Position numbers and translations under genes: made by a program. A model generated the notes under the pieces. That model was given only the letters and a program-made list of their open reading frames with translations. It did not search any database and was not told the DNA's origin. Of a stretch of 30,049 nt of DNA, positions 6,561-14,556 are shown in pieces. Source of the DNA: DATGFK01 sp040007395 (lineage in GTDB: Bacteria; Chloroflexota; Anaerolineae; Aggregatilineales; UBA2796); contig JBDTVG010000156.1 in assembly GCA_040007395.1 (NCBI GenBank), positions 1-30,049 on the forward strand. Direction: 5' to 3'. Numbering within the stretch: position 1 is the stretch's first letter; every line of letters starts with the position of its first letter.

Positions 6561-6590
6561 TTGAGCAACGGTTTTTTGCTGTGTTACGCT
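6561..6590 (+). promoter_or_regulatory. Promoter of the second DUF2958 gene
   Basis: TTGAGC (6561-6566), an 18-bp spacer and TACGCT (6585-6590). The ATG follows 10 bases later, so the predicted transcript has a leader of about 3 bases or none, and no ribosome binding site is seen. Confidence 0.4.
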
Positions 6591-6600
6591 ATTGCTCTAC

Positions 6601-7395
6601 ATGGCATGGACACGCAAAGAACACCCCACTCCATTCGATAATTTGCCCATTTCTGGCCTGTATTTTCTTAATGGTGATTCTCTTGGTCGTAAATTGGGAA
6701 TAGCGTGGACAAACGGCGAGAAGTATCCCATGCTCGTCTTTCCCTCTGGTCTTAACTGCGAACTTTGGGAAAGCCGAGACCCAACCGCCCCTATTGTGCA
6801 TCTCTTTGGTGAGATGGATTTGCCCTATCGCGATACACGAGACAGTGCCTATGACCGCGCGCTGTACATTGCGGAGCAAGTCGGCTATGCGGTGCACAAA
6901 GTGGGGGAGACTCAACTCAACCTCTGGGGTGACGATGGACAGTTGCTTGTCACCTACGATAACGCGGCAAGGCATATGGTTGATGTCGAGCGCGTTCATT
7001 CCAAAGCTGGACAAGAACAACCACCACGCCCACCATTACTCGATGCAGAGACCAGAAAACACCTGCCACCACTGTATAGCCAAGAAAAGTTGGGACTGAA
7101 TGCCCAAGCGATGGTGAAGTTCTTTACGCCCGATAGCAACTGGACATGGTATGCCAGCGAAGCATCTGCCTTGCTTGATGACGATAGCTATACAGCACTA
7201 CAAGAGATTGCTGAAAATGACCCTCATATTGCCTCGATCATCTTTTTTGGGTTGGTGAGCGGTCTTGAGCTTGAGCTAGGCTATTTCACGCTTGAGGAAC
7301 TCGAAGCGGTACGCGGGCCAATAGGCTTGCCTGTCGAACGCGATAAATTTTTTACACCAACGTCGCTTAAGGAACTCAAAGCTCAGCACGTATAA
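6601..7395 (+). CDS. Two-domain protein with C-terminal DUF2958 (copy 2)
   Basis: A 264-residue protein. Residues about 155-264 are a full DUF2958 domain: LPPLYSQEKLG, MVKFFTPDSNWTWYASE, FFGLVSGLELELGYFTLEEL and GLPVERDKFFTP. The first 150 residues form an extra domain that I do not recognise, with the pieces GRKLGIAWTNGEKYPMLVF and YDRALYIAEQVGYAVHKVG. It is a paralogue of the gene at 4683 with an added N-terminal domain. An in-frame TTG at 6592 is possible, but the ATG at 6601 is normal and lies just behind a promoter-like sequence, suggesting leaderless translation. The function is unknown. Confidence 0.75.
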   Translation: MAWTRKEHPTPFDNLPISGLYFLNGDSLGRKLGIAWTNGEKYPMLVFPSGLNCELWESRDPTAPIVHLFGEMDLPYRDTRDSAYDRALYIAEQVGYAVHKVGETQLNLWGDDGQLLVTYDNAARHMVDVERVHSKAGQEQPPRPPLLDAETRKHLPPLYSQEKLGLNAQAMVKFFTPDSNWTWYASEASALLDDDSYTALQEIAENDPHIASIIFFGLVSGLELELGYFTLEELEAVRGPIGLPVERDKFFTPTSLKELKAQHV

Positions 7396-7826
7396 GTAAT
7401 AGATGCGGTACGAAGCACCACGCGGCAGCTATCTTGCTGCTTTAAAAGGATTCTTAAACGTTTCCCTATTTGAAGAAAGGTGGGTACTGTGGAGCCTATA
7501 AGTTCACTAATGAAGATGTCCCGAAGTATTGCCTGCTTCGGGTATCTTTGGGGTCGTTTGTACCCACAACGAAATGATGATGAGTTCTTTTTTTTTTGCA
7601 CTATATGGTAACAAGAATCCGACGTTTCTTGTAAGCCTTTTTTCTGCATCGGATCATTGTGTAGTGTTAATCAACGTGTATGGTATCGTAAAGGCCACAC
7701 CCATACGGGCAGACATTAACGCCCGATTAATCGACCCAATTTTCACTCTAATGATGACGCTTTGGATTGCCATTGGGTATAATTGAATTATGTTCACATT
7801 AAAACTGCCCAAAGTAGAGAATTCTG
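7396..7826. other. Noncoding interval with nested inverted repeats
   Basis: Between the DUF2958 gene and the restriction gene. It holds a nested structure: GTGGGTAC (7480-7487) pairs with GTACCCAC (7560-7567), enclosing the hairpin CCCGAAG/CTTCGGG (7520-7526 with 7536-7542). The 85-codon frame at 7529-7786 does not look like a protein. The right end carries the promoter of the restriction-modification operon. Confidence 0.45.
7754..7783 (+). promoter_or_regulatory. Promoter of the restriction-modification operon
   Basis: A -35-like ATGACG (7754-7759), an 18-bp spacer and a perfect -10 TATAAT (7778-7783). Transcription would start near 7790, where an ATG opens a 43-codon frame (7790-7921) overlapping the restriction gene in another frame. 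Confidence 0.6.
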
Positions 7827-8849
7827 ATGTCAGCAAAAAAGATCTCAAAGTCTTTGTCACCAACTGTAGTTCAACAATATCCAAGGTTAGAAGAAGGTCA
7901 GTTTGCTGGATATTTAGATGATAGCAAGTTGGTACAACATCCTGAGCCGAGGCAAATTACGCCCAAGGTTCTCAAGACTCTCATTCTTCGTTCGATACAT
8001 GATGCGGAAGAGAAATCCAGTCGTCTTCCGTTTGAGATACCACCTAATCTAACTCCTGATCAGGAGGGAATATTTTACTCTAAAGAGGGACACAACCTCT
8101 TTACGTATTTTCATGATTATCCAACTGACCCCGCAGCAACAGCGCATGAGTATTATCAGAAAAACTATCGGGATGTAGGTATTGACCTTTTTCGTAACAG
8201 AATGCTACAAAAAGGACGTATGAATTCAGGTTGGCGTTATCAATTTCTCGCTGTTGAGTGTGCAAGTCAGAGTGGGCGTTTTCGTAATGTATCAGGAATT
8301 GGTACATCGAAAGGTGACTTTAGTGCGATAATAAATCTTGCAGGCTCTCCCGTGCGACCAGTTAATCTTTATGTTTCGGTGAAAAACCGAAGTGATACTC
8401 TGGGTGGTCAAGACTGGCCGAATTCAATAGTAGCGCTGGAGTCGTATGCAAAATCTGACCAGAATAAAATGGGAGCATATTGCTGCGTTTTTGGCATAGC
8501 AATGGATAGGGGACAACGGCGTATTCCTCGAAGGAGAAGTGGTGAGGCCTATTCGAATAACACAGAGGTTTGGTTATCAGATTTTTTCTGGCCATTCTTT
8601 TCTGCGTATAGATATGAAGAAATAATGACAGCCGTGCTTGAAGCATTAATGGCTGTTGAAGAAGATGTTGAGGTACTTCCAACACAAATCAATGTGCCAG
8701 ATAAAGTGTTGGATGCATTTGGTGCTGCGTGCAGAGAGGCAGAGTTGACAGATGAATTAGGGAATTTTACTGATGCATTTAAACTCGTTCGCTTTTTCTG
8801 TCAAATAACACCCTCCCAATCAAAAAAAACAAGGAAAAAGAAGGAATAG
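7827..8849 (+). CDS. Putative type II restriction endonuclease
   Basis: A 340-residue protein encoded four bases before a DNA methyltransferase gene, which is the main reason for the call. The middle has a plausible PD-(D/E)xK-like nuclease core: GTSKGDFSAIINL with D164, followed 20 residues later by LYVSVKNRSDTLGGQDW, in which S184-V185-K186 takes the place of the usual (D/E)xK. A Ser or other residue at that position is known in some restriction enzymes, but I cannot assign the family or the recognition site. The C-terminus is highly basic. The start ATG 7827 has only a weak ribosome binding site. The protein would cleave DNA not modified by its partner. Confidence 0.7.
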   Translation: MSAKKISKSLSPTVVQQYPRLEEGQFAGYLDDSKLVQHPEPRQITPKVLKTLILRSIHDAEEKSSRLPFEIPPNLTPDQEGIFYSKEGHNLFTYFHDYPTDPAATAHEYYQKNYRDVGIDLFRNRMLQKGRMNSGWRYQFLAVECASQSGRFRNVSGIGTSKGDFSAIINLAGSPVRPVNLYVSVKNRSDTLGGQDWPNSIVALESYAKSDQNKMGAYCCVFGIAMDRGQRRIPRRRSGEAYSNNTEVWLSDFFWPFFSAYRYEEIMTAVLEALMAVEEDVEVLPTQINVPDKVLDAFGAACREAELTDELGNFTDAFKLVRFFCQITPSQSKKTRKKKE

Positions 8850-8853
8850 GTAT

Positions 8854-9711
8854 GTGGATATTCCCATCGAAACGGTAATAGTAAAGAAAGCTGATGTATC
8901 CTGCACGGTTATTTTTGGTGATAGCCGTGAGCGGATGCATGACTTAGCTGGTCAAGTAGATTTAATCGTTACGTCGCCTCCATACGCCGATGCGCGGCAT
9001 AAACATTATGATGGTGTCCATCCAGATAAATTCAAGGACTGGTTTTTGGAATTTCATGAACCGTTCTACAATGCGCTGAAGCCAGATGGTAGTTTAGTGA
9101 TCAATATCAAAGATAAAGCAGTTGATGGAGTACGACACCGCTTTGTCTGGCACACAATAGAATTACTCTGCGATAGAGGTTGGTACGCTATTGATGATTA
9201 CATATGGCATAAGACTAATCCAATGCCAGGGTATTGGCCGACGCGGTTGCGTGATGGATGGGAATACTGCTTTCATCTTGCTAAATCTAAACGACCGTAC
9301 TTCAACCAAGATGGTGTTAGAAAACCCATCGGTGATTGGGTTGAATCCCGCCTGAGGAAGCTAGGTGAGAATGACACATCACGTCATAATTCGGCCAATG
9401 CGAGTGGGTTTGGTCGTGATGTGTCACGATGGGTAGGCAAAGATACTGTGCTACCTTCTAATGTTTTGAGTTTAGCTTTGGTAGGTAAAAATAAAAAGCA
9501 CCCTGCGGTGTTTCCAGTTGAATTGCCGCTGTTTTTTATTAAGTTGCTTTGCCCACAAGATGGTCTCGTAGTTGATCCCTTTGGTGGTAGTGGAACCACT
9601 GGTGTTGCAGCGCTATCTGTTGACCGAAACTGTATCCTAATCGATAACAACCAAGAATATTGTCAAGAAGCTGTAAAACGGCTAATTGATGAGGGAGCCG
9701 CTGTTTTATGA
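8854..9711 (+). CDS. DNA methyltransferase, N4-cytosine/N6-adenine type
   Basis: A 285-residue SAM-dependent DNA methyltransferase. The catalytic motif TSPPY is at residues 40-44 and the SAM-binding motif DPFGGSGTT at about 241-249, an N-terminal catalytic motif order typical of the beta group. TSPPY rather than DPPY points to N4-cytosine, with N6-adenine still possible. The middle, around WHKTNPMPGYWPTR and the following 100 residues, is probably the target-recognition region. The start is GTG 8854, with AAGGA 8 bases upstream inside the end of the nuclease gene; the ATG two bases earlier is in a frame that closes at once. It protects host DNA from the upstream nuclease. Confidence 0.9.
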   Translation: MDIPIETVIVKKADVSCTVIFGDSRERMHDLAGQVDLIVTSPPYADARHKHYDGVHPDKFKDWFLEFHEPFYNALKPDGSLVINIKDKAVDGVRHRFVWHTIELLCDRGWYAIDDYIWHKTNPMPGYWPTRLRDGWEYCFHLAKSKRPYFNQDGVRKPIGDWVESRLRKLGENDTSRHNSANASGFGRDVSRWVGKDTVLPSNVLSLALVGKNKKHPAVFPVELPLFFIKLLCPQDGLVVDPFGGSGTTGVAALSVDRNCILIDNNQEYCQEAVKRLIDEGAAVL

Positions 9712-9945
9712 TGTGCTATGCCGCCCTGCAAACTTGGCAAGCATTATCTTTCATTCGCTCTTGCGCCATTTATTGCGCACCTCTCTACATAATTTGAAAA
9801 TATAGAATCTCTCAGTTTGCGTTTTGCACTTCAAACGACCATTTCTTTGTGCTATAACGAACAATAGAAATGATTGATTATCGTTGCAAGAAACGGATGA
9901 AACAACACCTGCAAAGACCTTTTCATTGCACTCACCCGAAACCCT

Positions 9946-10590
9946 ATGAAAACCATCGGCTACATCCGCGTCAGCACCGACCAGCAAGACTTAAGCAAAC
10001 AGCGACATCTATTGCTGGAATATGCCCAACAACAACGGTTGGTCATTGAGCAATTTATTGAAGCAGAAGTATCCTCGCGCAAGGATCAACGCGAACGGCG
10101 CATTACAGAATTGCTGGAATTGCTCAAACCAGGCGATCATTTGTTGGTCGCCGAATTGTCACGCCTAGGCCGCAACATGCTTGAAACCCTGAACATCATC
10201 ACAAGCCTGAGTGAGCGAGGGATTCGGATTACCTTCATCCGCCAGCCAGAACTTTCAACTACTGGCACACACGGCAAATTACTCTTGGCAATTTACAGTT
10301 ATATTGCTGAGACAGAACGTGATTTTATTTCCCTGCGTACCAAACAAGGATTAGCGGCAGCTAAGGCCAGTGGTAAGCTTTTAGGGAGACCTCAAGGCAG
10401 CAGGAATAAGGCAGGGAGTATTCTCGACGCTTTTCGTCCGCAAATCGAAGCATATCTTCACTTACAGCTACCCCTTAGTGCAATCCAAAAACTCATCAAT
10501 CCGCACCTTGAGAAACCACTGAGCTATAATGCGTATAAATACTACATTCAGCGTGACGATGGTTTACACAAACAGATCCGATCCCAATAG
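9946..10590 (+). CDS. Small serine recombinase (resolvase/invertase family)
   Basis: A 214-residue resolvase/invertase. The catalytic domain starts with GYIRVSTDQQD, nucleophile Ser10, followed by the conserved ELSRLGRNMLETLNII and the long helix ending in ERDFISLRTKQGLAAAKASG. The linker LLGRPQGSRNK leads to a C-terminal domain of about 60 residues with a helix-turn-helix (LPLSAIQKLINPHL) for site binding. Such enzymes resolve cointegrates or invert segments. I cannot see its recombination site in the 230 bases upstream. No ribosome binding site is visible at the ATG. It is convergent with the next gene, 12 bases away, and distinct from the large recombinase at 19408. Confidence 0.9.
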   Translation: MKTIGYIRVSTDQQDLSKQRHLLLEYAQQQRLVIEQFIEAEVSSRKDQRERRITELLELLKPGDHLLVAELSRLGRNMLETLNIITSLSERGIRITFIRQPELSTTGTHGKLLLAIYSYIAETERDFISLRTKQGLAAAKASGKLLGRPQGSRNKAGSILDAFRPQIEAYLHLQLPLSAIQKLINPHLEKPLSYNAYKYYIQRDDGLHKQIRSQ

Positions 10591-10602
10591 ATGATTATCT
10601 GG

Positions 10603-11631
10603 CTAATGTGCCTTATCACCTTTAGCCGCATTTTCCATCAAATTCATAGCGTGTAGCCGCCGATACACGAAAGTCCAATCTGTTCCAATGAGGCGTGCAA
10701 TCTCAGGGCCGCCAAGCCCTTTGTCACGGTACACACGAATTTTCGCGTCCAGACTATCCCCCGGTCGTTTCCGGTTTTGTTTGGCTTCCTGTGAAGCGCC
10801 ACAGGCTTGTTGCATCCGTCGGATAATCACGCGAATGGTCGAGACCTTGACCCCTGCACGTTCTGCCATTTGTGCCTTGGTTAAGCCTTCCCGCATAAAG
10901 CCGAGAATTTGGGTAATCATCGGGTGATCTTGTGGGTTCGTTCCGCTATATATTGTTGCTTCAAGAGAGGGTATATCAATCCGCAGGTCTGCGTCTCTGA
11001 TTTCGTCCGTCTCGCTGCTGTAGATGGTATCGCTACTAAGCAGCGCTTCATCCACGTCGTTCAAGTCTTGGGTTGTGGCGAAGGCTTCCAACAACGCAGT
11101 GGAACTCACGACTACTTCTACAGTAGTTTGGGTAGCTGATGCGCTACTTCCGCGCCTTCGGTAGCGCTGGCGATATTCATGGCAGAGTTCGTTACGTGCG
11201 CCGTGTTTGGCCGTGGCAAACCAATAGCCGTCTCCTGCGGCATTGTACAAGTCTGGGTTCCTGCAATACGCCTGCCATAAATGGACAATGCCTGCTTGGA
11301 TGAGATTATCCAACTCATAGGCATCAAACTCATCGTACCAGCGATGTCTGATCATGCGCTCGATGCGCGGGCGCAGGTGTGCGTGACGTTCTTCAAAGGT
11401 TTCGGTCGGAGTTGAGGCTTTAGATACGGCAGATAGGGTTTCATTTGCATCCAGTGGTAAGCCCGAACTGAGTAACAGCAGAACAGGGCCGGGCGGCAAC
11501 AAGAGTAATGGGTGTGGTTCAAGTTGAATTGATTTTTGTTCAGGATGAGGTGAGTTATTGTCGGCAACTGCAAAAGCCAAACCGGGAGAGGTGAGGACAC
11601 TCGTAGGCAGTTCGGGGCTGCGACTTGGCAT
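10603..11631 (-). CDS. Sigma-70-like regulator with two C-terminal helix-turn-helices
   Basis: A 342-residue protein. After an N-terminal low-complexity region of about 85 residues (LLLLPPGPVLLLL) comes a stretch like sigma-70 region 2: RIERMIRHRWYDEFDAYEL, DNLIQAGIVHLWQAY, and YWFATAKHGARNELCHEYRQ. Residues about 240-275 form a region-4-like helix-turn-helix (EGLTKAQMAERAGVKVSTIR), and a second one follows near 295-335 (GLGGPEIARLIGTDWTFVY). This suggests a sigma-like transcription factor of the element; a pure DNA-binding regulator is possible because the spacer is long. A dyad repeat overlaps its own promoter, suggesting autoregulation. ATG 11631 lies about six bases from the predicted transcript start. 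Confidence 0.65.
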   Translation of the reverse strand: MPSRSPELPTSVLTSPGLAFAVADNNSPHPEQKSIQLEPHPLLLLPPGPVLLLLSSGLPLDANETLSAVSKASTPTETFEERHAHLRPRIERMIRHRWYDEFDAYELDNLIQAGIVHLWQAYCRNPDLYNAAGDGYWFATAKHGARNELCHEYRQRYRRRGSSASATQTTVEVVVSSTALLEAFATTQDLNDVDEALLSSDTIYSSETDEIRDADLRIDIPSLEATIYSGTNPQDHPMITQILGFMREGLTKAQMAERAGVKVSTIRVIIRRMQQACGASQEAKQNRKRPGDSLDAKIRVYRDKGLGGPEIARLIGTDWTFVYRRLHAMNLMENAAKGDKAH

Positions 11632-11635
11632 AATG

Positions 11636-11682
11636 AAGTGTCTAGTTTAACATGCCGATCCGCATCGTGTTAAGGGACACTT
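11636..11682 (-). promoter_or_regulatory. Promoter with overlapping dyad, sigma-like gene
   Basis: Read on the minus strand: -35 TTAACA (11668-11673), 18-bp spacer, -10 TAAACT (11644-11649). Two sets of inverted arms cover it: AAGTGTC (11636-11642) with GACACTT (11676-11682) and TTAACA (11647-11652) with TGTTAA (11668-11673). The arms are offset by one base, so the dyad is slightly bulged. Confidence 0.55.
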
Positions 11683-11835
11683 TTTCGCAGTTTTATTGCC
11701 GATGATTAGACGAGGTTCGTAACTGCTGGTAGGAGATTATCCACCAGTTAAAATCTTCCTTTAGCGAGGGGTAGTTTGCAAACGCTACATTGTATGTGGT
11801 AGAAAGCCGGATCTAGGATCTATGGTTCGTTGCGT

Positions 11836-12798
11836 TCAACGGTCACTAACGTATATAACTGGCAATCTGTCTACAGGTTTTCCTGTGTACCCATTTGCTA
11901 AAATCACCTCAAGGGCAATATCTAATATCTGTTGTTTCGCTCCTATATCATATGTTTCATCGAGCGCAGGATAATGTTTAGTGAACTGCCCTACTTGATT
12001 TTTTATCCAACCTTTTGTTGAAAGCTCACTCCATGTTACAGCGCGTGAAGTGAGTACATCACACTCAATAGCAAGACTGATATTCTTATCTTGTCGAGTG
12101 AGTTGTACACATCCAACTCGAAGTACAACTATGTTGTTTTCAGCAATGGCCTCGATAAGCTCTTTTAGAACCGCCGCCTGTACCTCTTCAAAGAGTCTAG
12201 CTCTTATAGGAGATTCATCTAATATTTCGTCTAATCGGTCATGGCGGAACTCTTCAGGAACCTGCATAACGTGCATCAGATGTTCATATTCTGCTTTGCC
12301 GCTGTGATATGCCTCACGAATGCGCTCTTCAATGGTAAAAGTGTGGTATATCGCCTTCATTAGACGTTTCATGTCATACGCAAAATCTCTTTCCCTGACT
12401 TCTTGCACCTGTCGAAGTAGTAATGGCTTGAGATTGTTTGGTAGAGCTTCTGGTTGGGGTAATAATGCTCCATCTACGAGCAGCGGTACAACAACAGCCT
12501 CATTACCTCTTGAAAGAGCACAAGTTATCTCTTGGCGCACCCAATCGTTAGGATTATCTAGTCGTCTTTGCCCAAACTCGTCGGTAATCGTTAACCACTG
12601 AGTCCCAATTACCGCGATGAGAATTTTGCAGGAAGTAGCAGCTTCTTGAATTTCGCTACTGAATATATCACCAGCCGCGAGGTTCTGAGTGTCTCGGAAA
12701 ACTTTCTGCTCGGCAAAAAATTGACGTAGATGGTCATATATACGACCCGTGATATGTTGGCTATCAGCCCGCCGATAACTGATGAAAATGTACGGCAT
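11836..12798 (-). CDS. TIR-domain protein, candidate NAD-consuming defence effector
   Basis: A 320-residue protein. Residues 1-150 are a bacterial TIR domain: YIFISYRRADS with the BB-loop region FRDTQNLAAGDIF, and the segment DNPNDWVRQEI, in which E90 is the likely catalytic glutamate. Bacterial TIR domains of this type cleave NAD+ or make cyclic ADP-ribose signals, often in anti-phage systems. The remaining 170 residues are an unrecognised region with a helix-rich part and a C-terminal alpha/beta part ending RLPVIYVSD. There is no membrane segment. Without a recognised sensor next to it, its defence role is an inference. It stands about 115 bases downstream of a three-gene block on the same strand, separated by a terminator-like hairpin. 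Confidence 0.85.
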   Translation of the reverse strand: MPYIFISYRRADSQHITGRIYDHLRQFFAEQKVFRDTQNLAAGDIFSSEIQEAATSCKILIAVIGTQWLTITDEFGQRRLDNPNDWVRQEITCALSRGNEAVVVPLLVDGALLPQPEALPNNLKPLLLRQVQEVRERDFAYDMKRLMKAIYHTFTIEERIREAYHSGKAEYEHLMHVMQVPEEFRHDRLDEILDESPIRARLFEEVQAAVLKELIEAIAENNIVVLRVGCVQLTRQDKNISLAIECDVLTSRAVTWSELSTKGWIKNQVGQFTKHYPALDETYDIGAKQQILDIALEVILANGYTGKPVDRLPVIYVSDR

Positions 12799-12878
12799 TC
12801 ACTCTCTCGATCCATATGTTCCCAATATTCGCCGATTTTTCAATACACTGTGCGATTATGCGAAATAGAAAATCCGTA

Positions 12879-12898
12879 AGGCTCCGCTTTCGGAGCCT
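12879..12898 (-). terminator. Terminator hairpin after the exported-protein gene
   Basis: AGGCTCCG-CTTT-CGGAGCCT, an 8-bp stem with a 4-base loop; on the minus strand it is followed by a T-rich stretch. It lies between the stop of the PPC-like gene and the start of the TIR gene, so the TIR gene is probably transcribed separately. Confidence 0.6.
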
Positions 12899-12915
12899 AT
12901 AACGCTATGAGGTCT

Positions 12916-13806
12916 CTATGGGTTAAGTTTTCCTTGGATAGTAAATGCTGTTGCTTTAGGGCTAGTTGGTGGTAGTAAATCAATACGAAACACACCAATG
13001 GTATATTGCCCTGACACGGGTAATGTGAAGCGTACAGACATCGTTTCTGCGTTCACTAAGCTTGCTTGATAGATGACTTTATTATCATTAGACAAAACGA
13101 CTAAACCTAAATTCAAGTTGCCGGATATGCGAGTAAAAGACAAATCAAGTTTGTCACCCGACTGAGCATCTAAGGTGTATCCGAGAATCGTATTGCCATT
13201 GGCAGGCATTTTTCCATTATTGGAGTCATTTTGAAGTGAAACCGTCACTGCGTTTGAAAAATCTACAGGCGGTAATCCCGGAAATCCTGTTACCGAAAAC
13301 ACTGAAGAATTACTGTTGCCATTGCTAGGTTGAACTGTAGGTTGAGCTACATCACCCGGTTTGATTATTGTGCCGTCGCGTAAAGTGCAGCCAATAGAAA
13401 GAGTATATAAACTAGGGGAGCTTTCAAGTACGGTGATTTTATATGTTCCACGACTAGCCAATACCTCCGAATCCATCTCTACGGCAGTAGACCCACCATT
13501 TGCACCGATGTCTTTATTTTGAGGGTCTGTAAGGTATAATTTAACATCGAGTTGACTTCCTATTCCTTTAAGAGAAAGGTTTAGTATATCACCCGGAGCC
13601 ATGTCAATCGTATATTCCTTCCCCCAATAAGATGATCCATTTGCTACACCGTTGGCGTAGTAATTAGGACTTCCTGACAGTTCACCTTCAATTATTGAGC
13701 CACACTGCAATTTATTACTCTGCGCTAAACTTTGAGGGGGTTTTTGAGTAGCATAGAATATTATGCAAATTACGAATGCAAAGAAGTATTTTAGATAGCT
13801 TCGCAT
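12916..13806 (-). CDS. Exported protein with two PPC-like beta domains
   Basis: A 296-residue secreted protein. The first 30 residues are a signal peptide (basic start MRSYLKYF, hydrophobic core, cleavage near SLAQ). Two beta-sandwich regions follow, about residues 36-130 and 185-296, each with the pattern of bacterial pre-peptidase C-terminal-like domains (GDILNLSLKGIGSQLDVKLYL; GDKLDLSFTRISGNLNLGLVV), separated by a P/S/N-rich linker. Such domains are non-catalytic surface or binding modules. The frame is open further upstream, but ATG 13806 has AAGGGG six bases before it and starts the signal peptide. It is 14 bases after the preceding minus-strand gene, so the two are probably in one operon. 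Confidence 0.75.
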   Translation of the reverse strand: MRSYLKYFFAFVICIIFYATQKPPQSLAQSNKLQCGSIIEGELSGSPNYYANGVANGSSYWGKEYTIDMAPGDILNLSLKGIGSQLDVKLYLTDPQNKDIGANGGSTAVEMDSEVLASRGTYKITVLESSPSLYTLSIGCTLRDGTIIKPGDVAQPTVQPSNGNSNSSVFSVTGFPGLPPVDFSNAVTVSLQNDSNNGKMPANGNTILGYTLDAQSGDKLDLSFTRISGNLNLGLVVLSNDNKVIYQASLVNAETMSVRFTLPVSGQYTIGVFRIDLLPPTSPKATAFTIQGKLNP

Positions 13807-13820
13807 GTTTAGCCCCTTTT

Positions 13821-14501
13821 TTACATTGAACAGTTGCCAAAAAAAATTAAGTATTGCGGCTGAATCCAACCTAAGATTTTTCCCTGAGAGTTACTAATCT
13901 GGTACCAGACTATACTGTTGTCTGTGTCTTTCTGTTTAGAAAGAATATTCACGATAGAATTTGGCTGGATTGGATCTCGTTTCTGCGCATTGCTTGACGG
14001 CAAAGCATATATAACATCGAGCCATGTTGCGCCATTAGAAACAACTTTTCCAACGCAAGATGCTTGTTGTATAAAAGGAGATGATGTTGGAGAAATAATA
14101 TTTGGTTGTATTTGGGTAGGCACGTTTGATGGTATTGGAGTTATCGTTGGTGCGTCCTGTGTCTCTTTGAAAGCTGTTCCTGTTGTTTCAAATGATACTT
14201 GAGATGCTTGAAGAGCCATTTGGCTGATTGATAGAAATGATGTCGGCGTGAATGTCGATGTAACAAACACTGTTGTAGGAGGAATGGTGTTTGTAGCGCT
14301 GGGTATCGGACTATTTGTGGGGAAAATGCTTGCCTTAACAAATACAGTCTGTGTAAGTGCGAAAGCAGTCTGTGTCTTATTTAGTTCCTCGCCATTGTGC
14401 TGCGCCTGAGCGTTTATTAATGCTACAATAATGAGAGCTATTCCACCAATAAGCGCTACGACAACGCTTTGTATGAAAGTTGAGCGCGTAATGGATGCCA
14501 C
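13821..14501 (-). CDS. Membrane-anchored protein with T/P-rich linker and SH3-like domain
   Basis: A 226-residue protein with an N-terminal membrane helix (about residues 12-32), a long linker rich in T, P and S (about 45-140), and a C-terminal domain of about 80 residues that reads like a bacterial SH3 domain (ATWLDVIYALPSS, IVWYQISNSQGKILGWIQPQYL). SH3-like domains of this kind often bind cell-wall peptides. The start is GTG 14501, with AAGGA seven bases upstream. It is followed 14 bases later by the exported PPC-like gene, and preceded 55 bases upstream by an acyltransferase-family ORF, suggesting a surface-related transcription unit. The function is unknown. Confidence 0.7.
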   Translation of the reverse strand: MASITRSTFIQSVVVALIGGIALIIVALINAQAQHNGEELNKTQTAFALTQTVFVKASIFPTNSPIPSATNTIPPTTVFVTSTFTPTSFLSISQMALQASQVSFETTGTAFKETQDAPTITPIPSNVPTQIQPNIISPTSSPFIQQASCVGKVVSNGATWLDVIYALPSSNAQKRDPIQPNSIVNILSKQKDTDNSIVWYQISNSQGKILGWIQPQYLIFFGNCSM

Positions 14502-14556
14502 AACACTGCTTCCTTCTGTGAAAGAAGTTAGGAACCATTAGGATATACCAAACACG

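Noticed and set aside
7529..7786. 85-codon plus-strand frame before the restriction gene
   Set aside because: Composition is odd (methionine run, phenylalanine run), no ribosome binding site, and it overlaps the hairpin at 7520-7542 and the promoter of the next operon.
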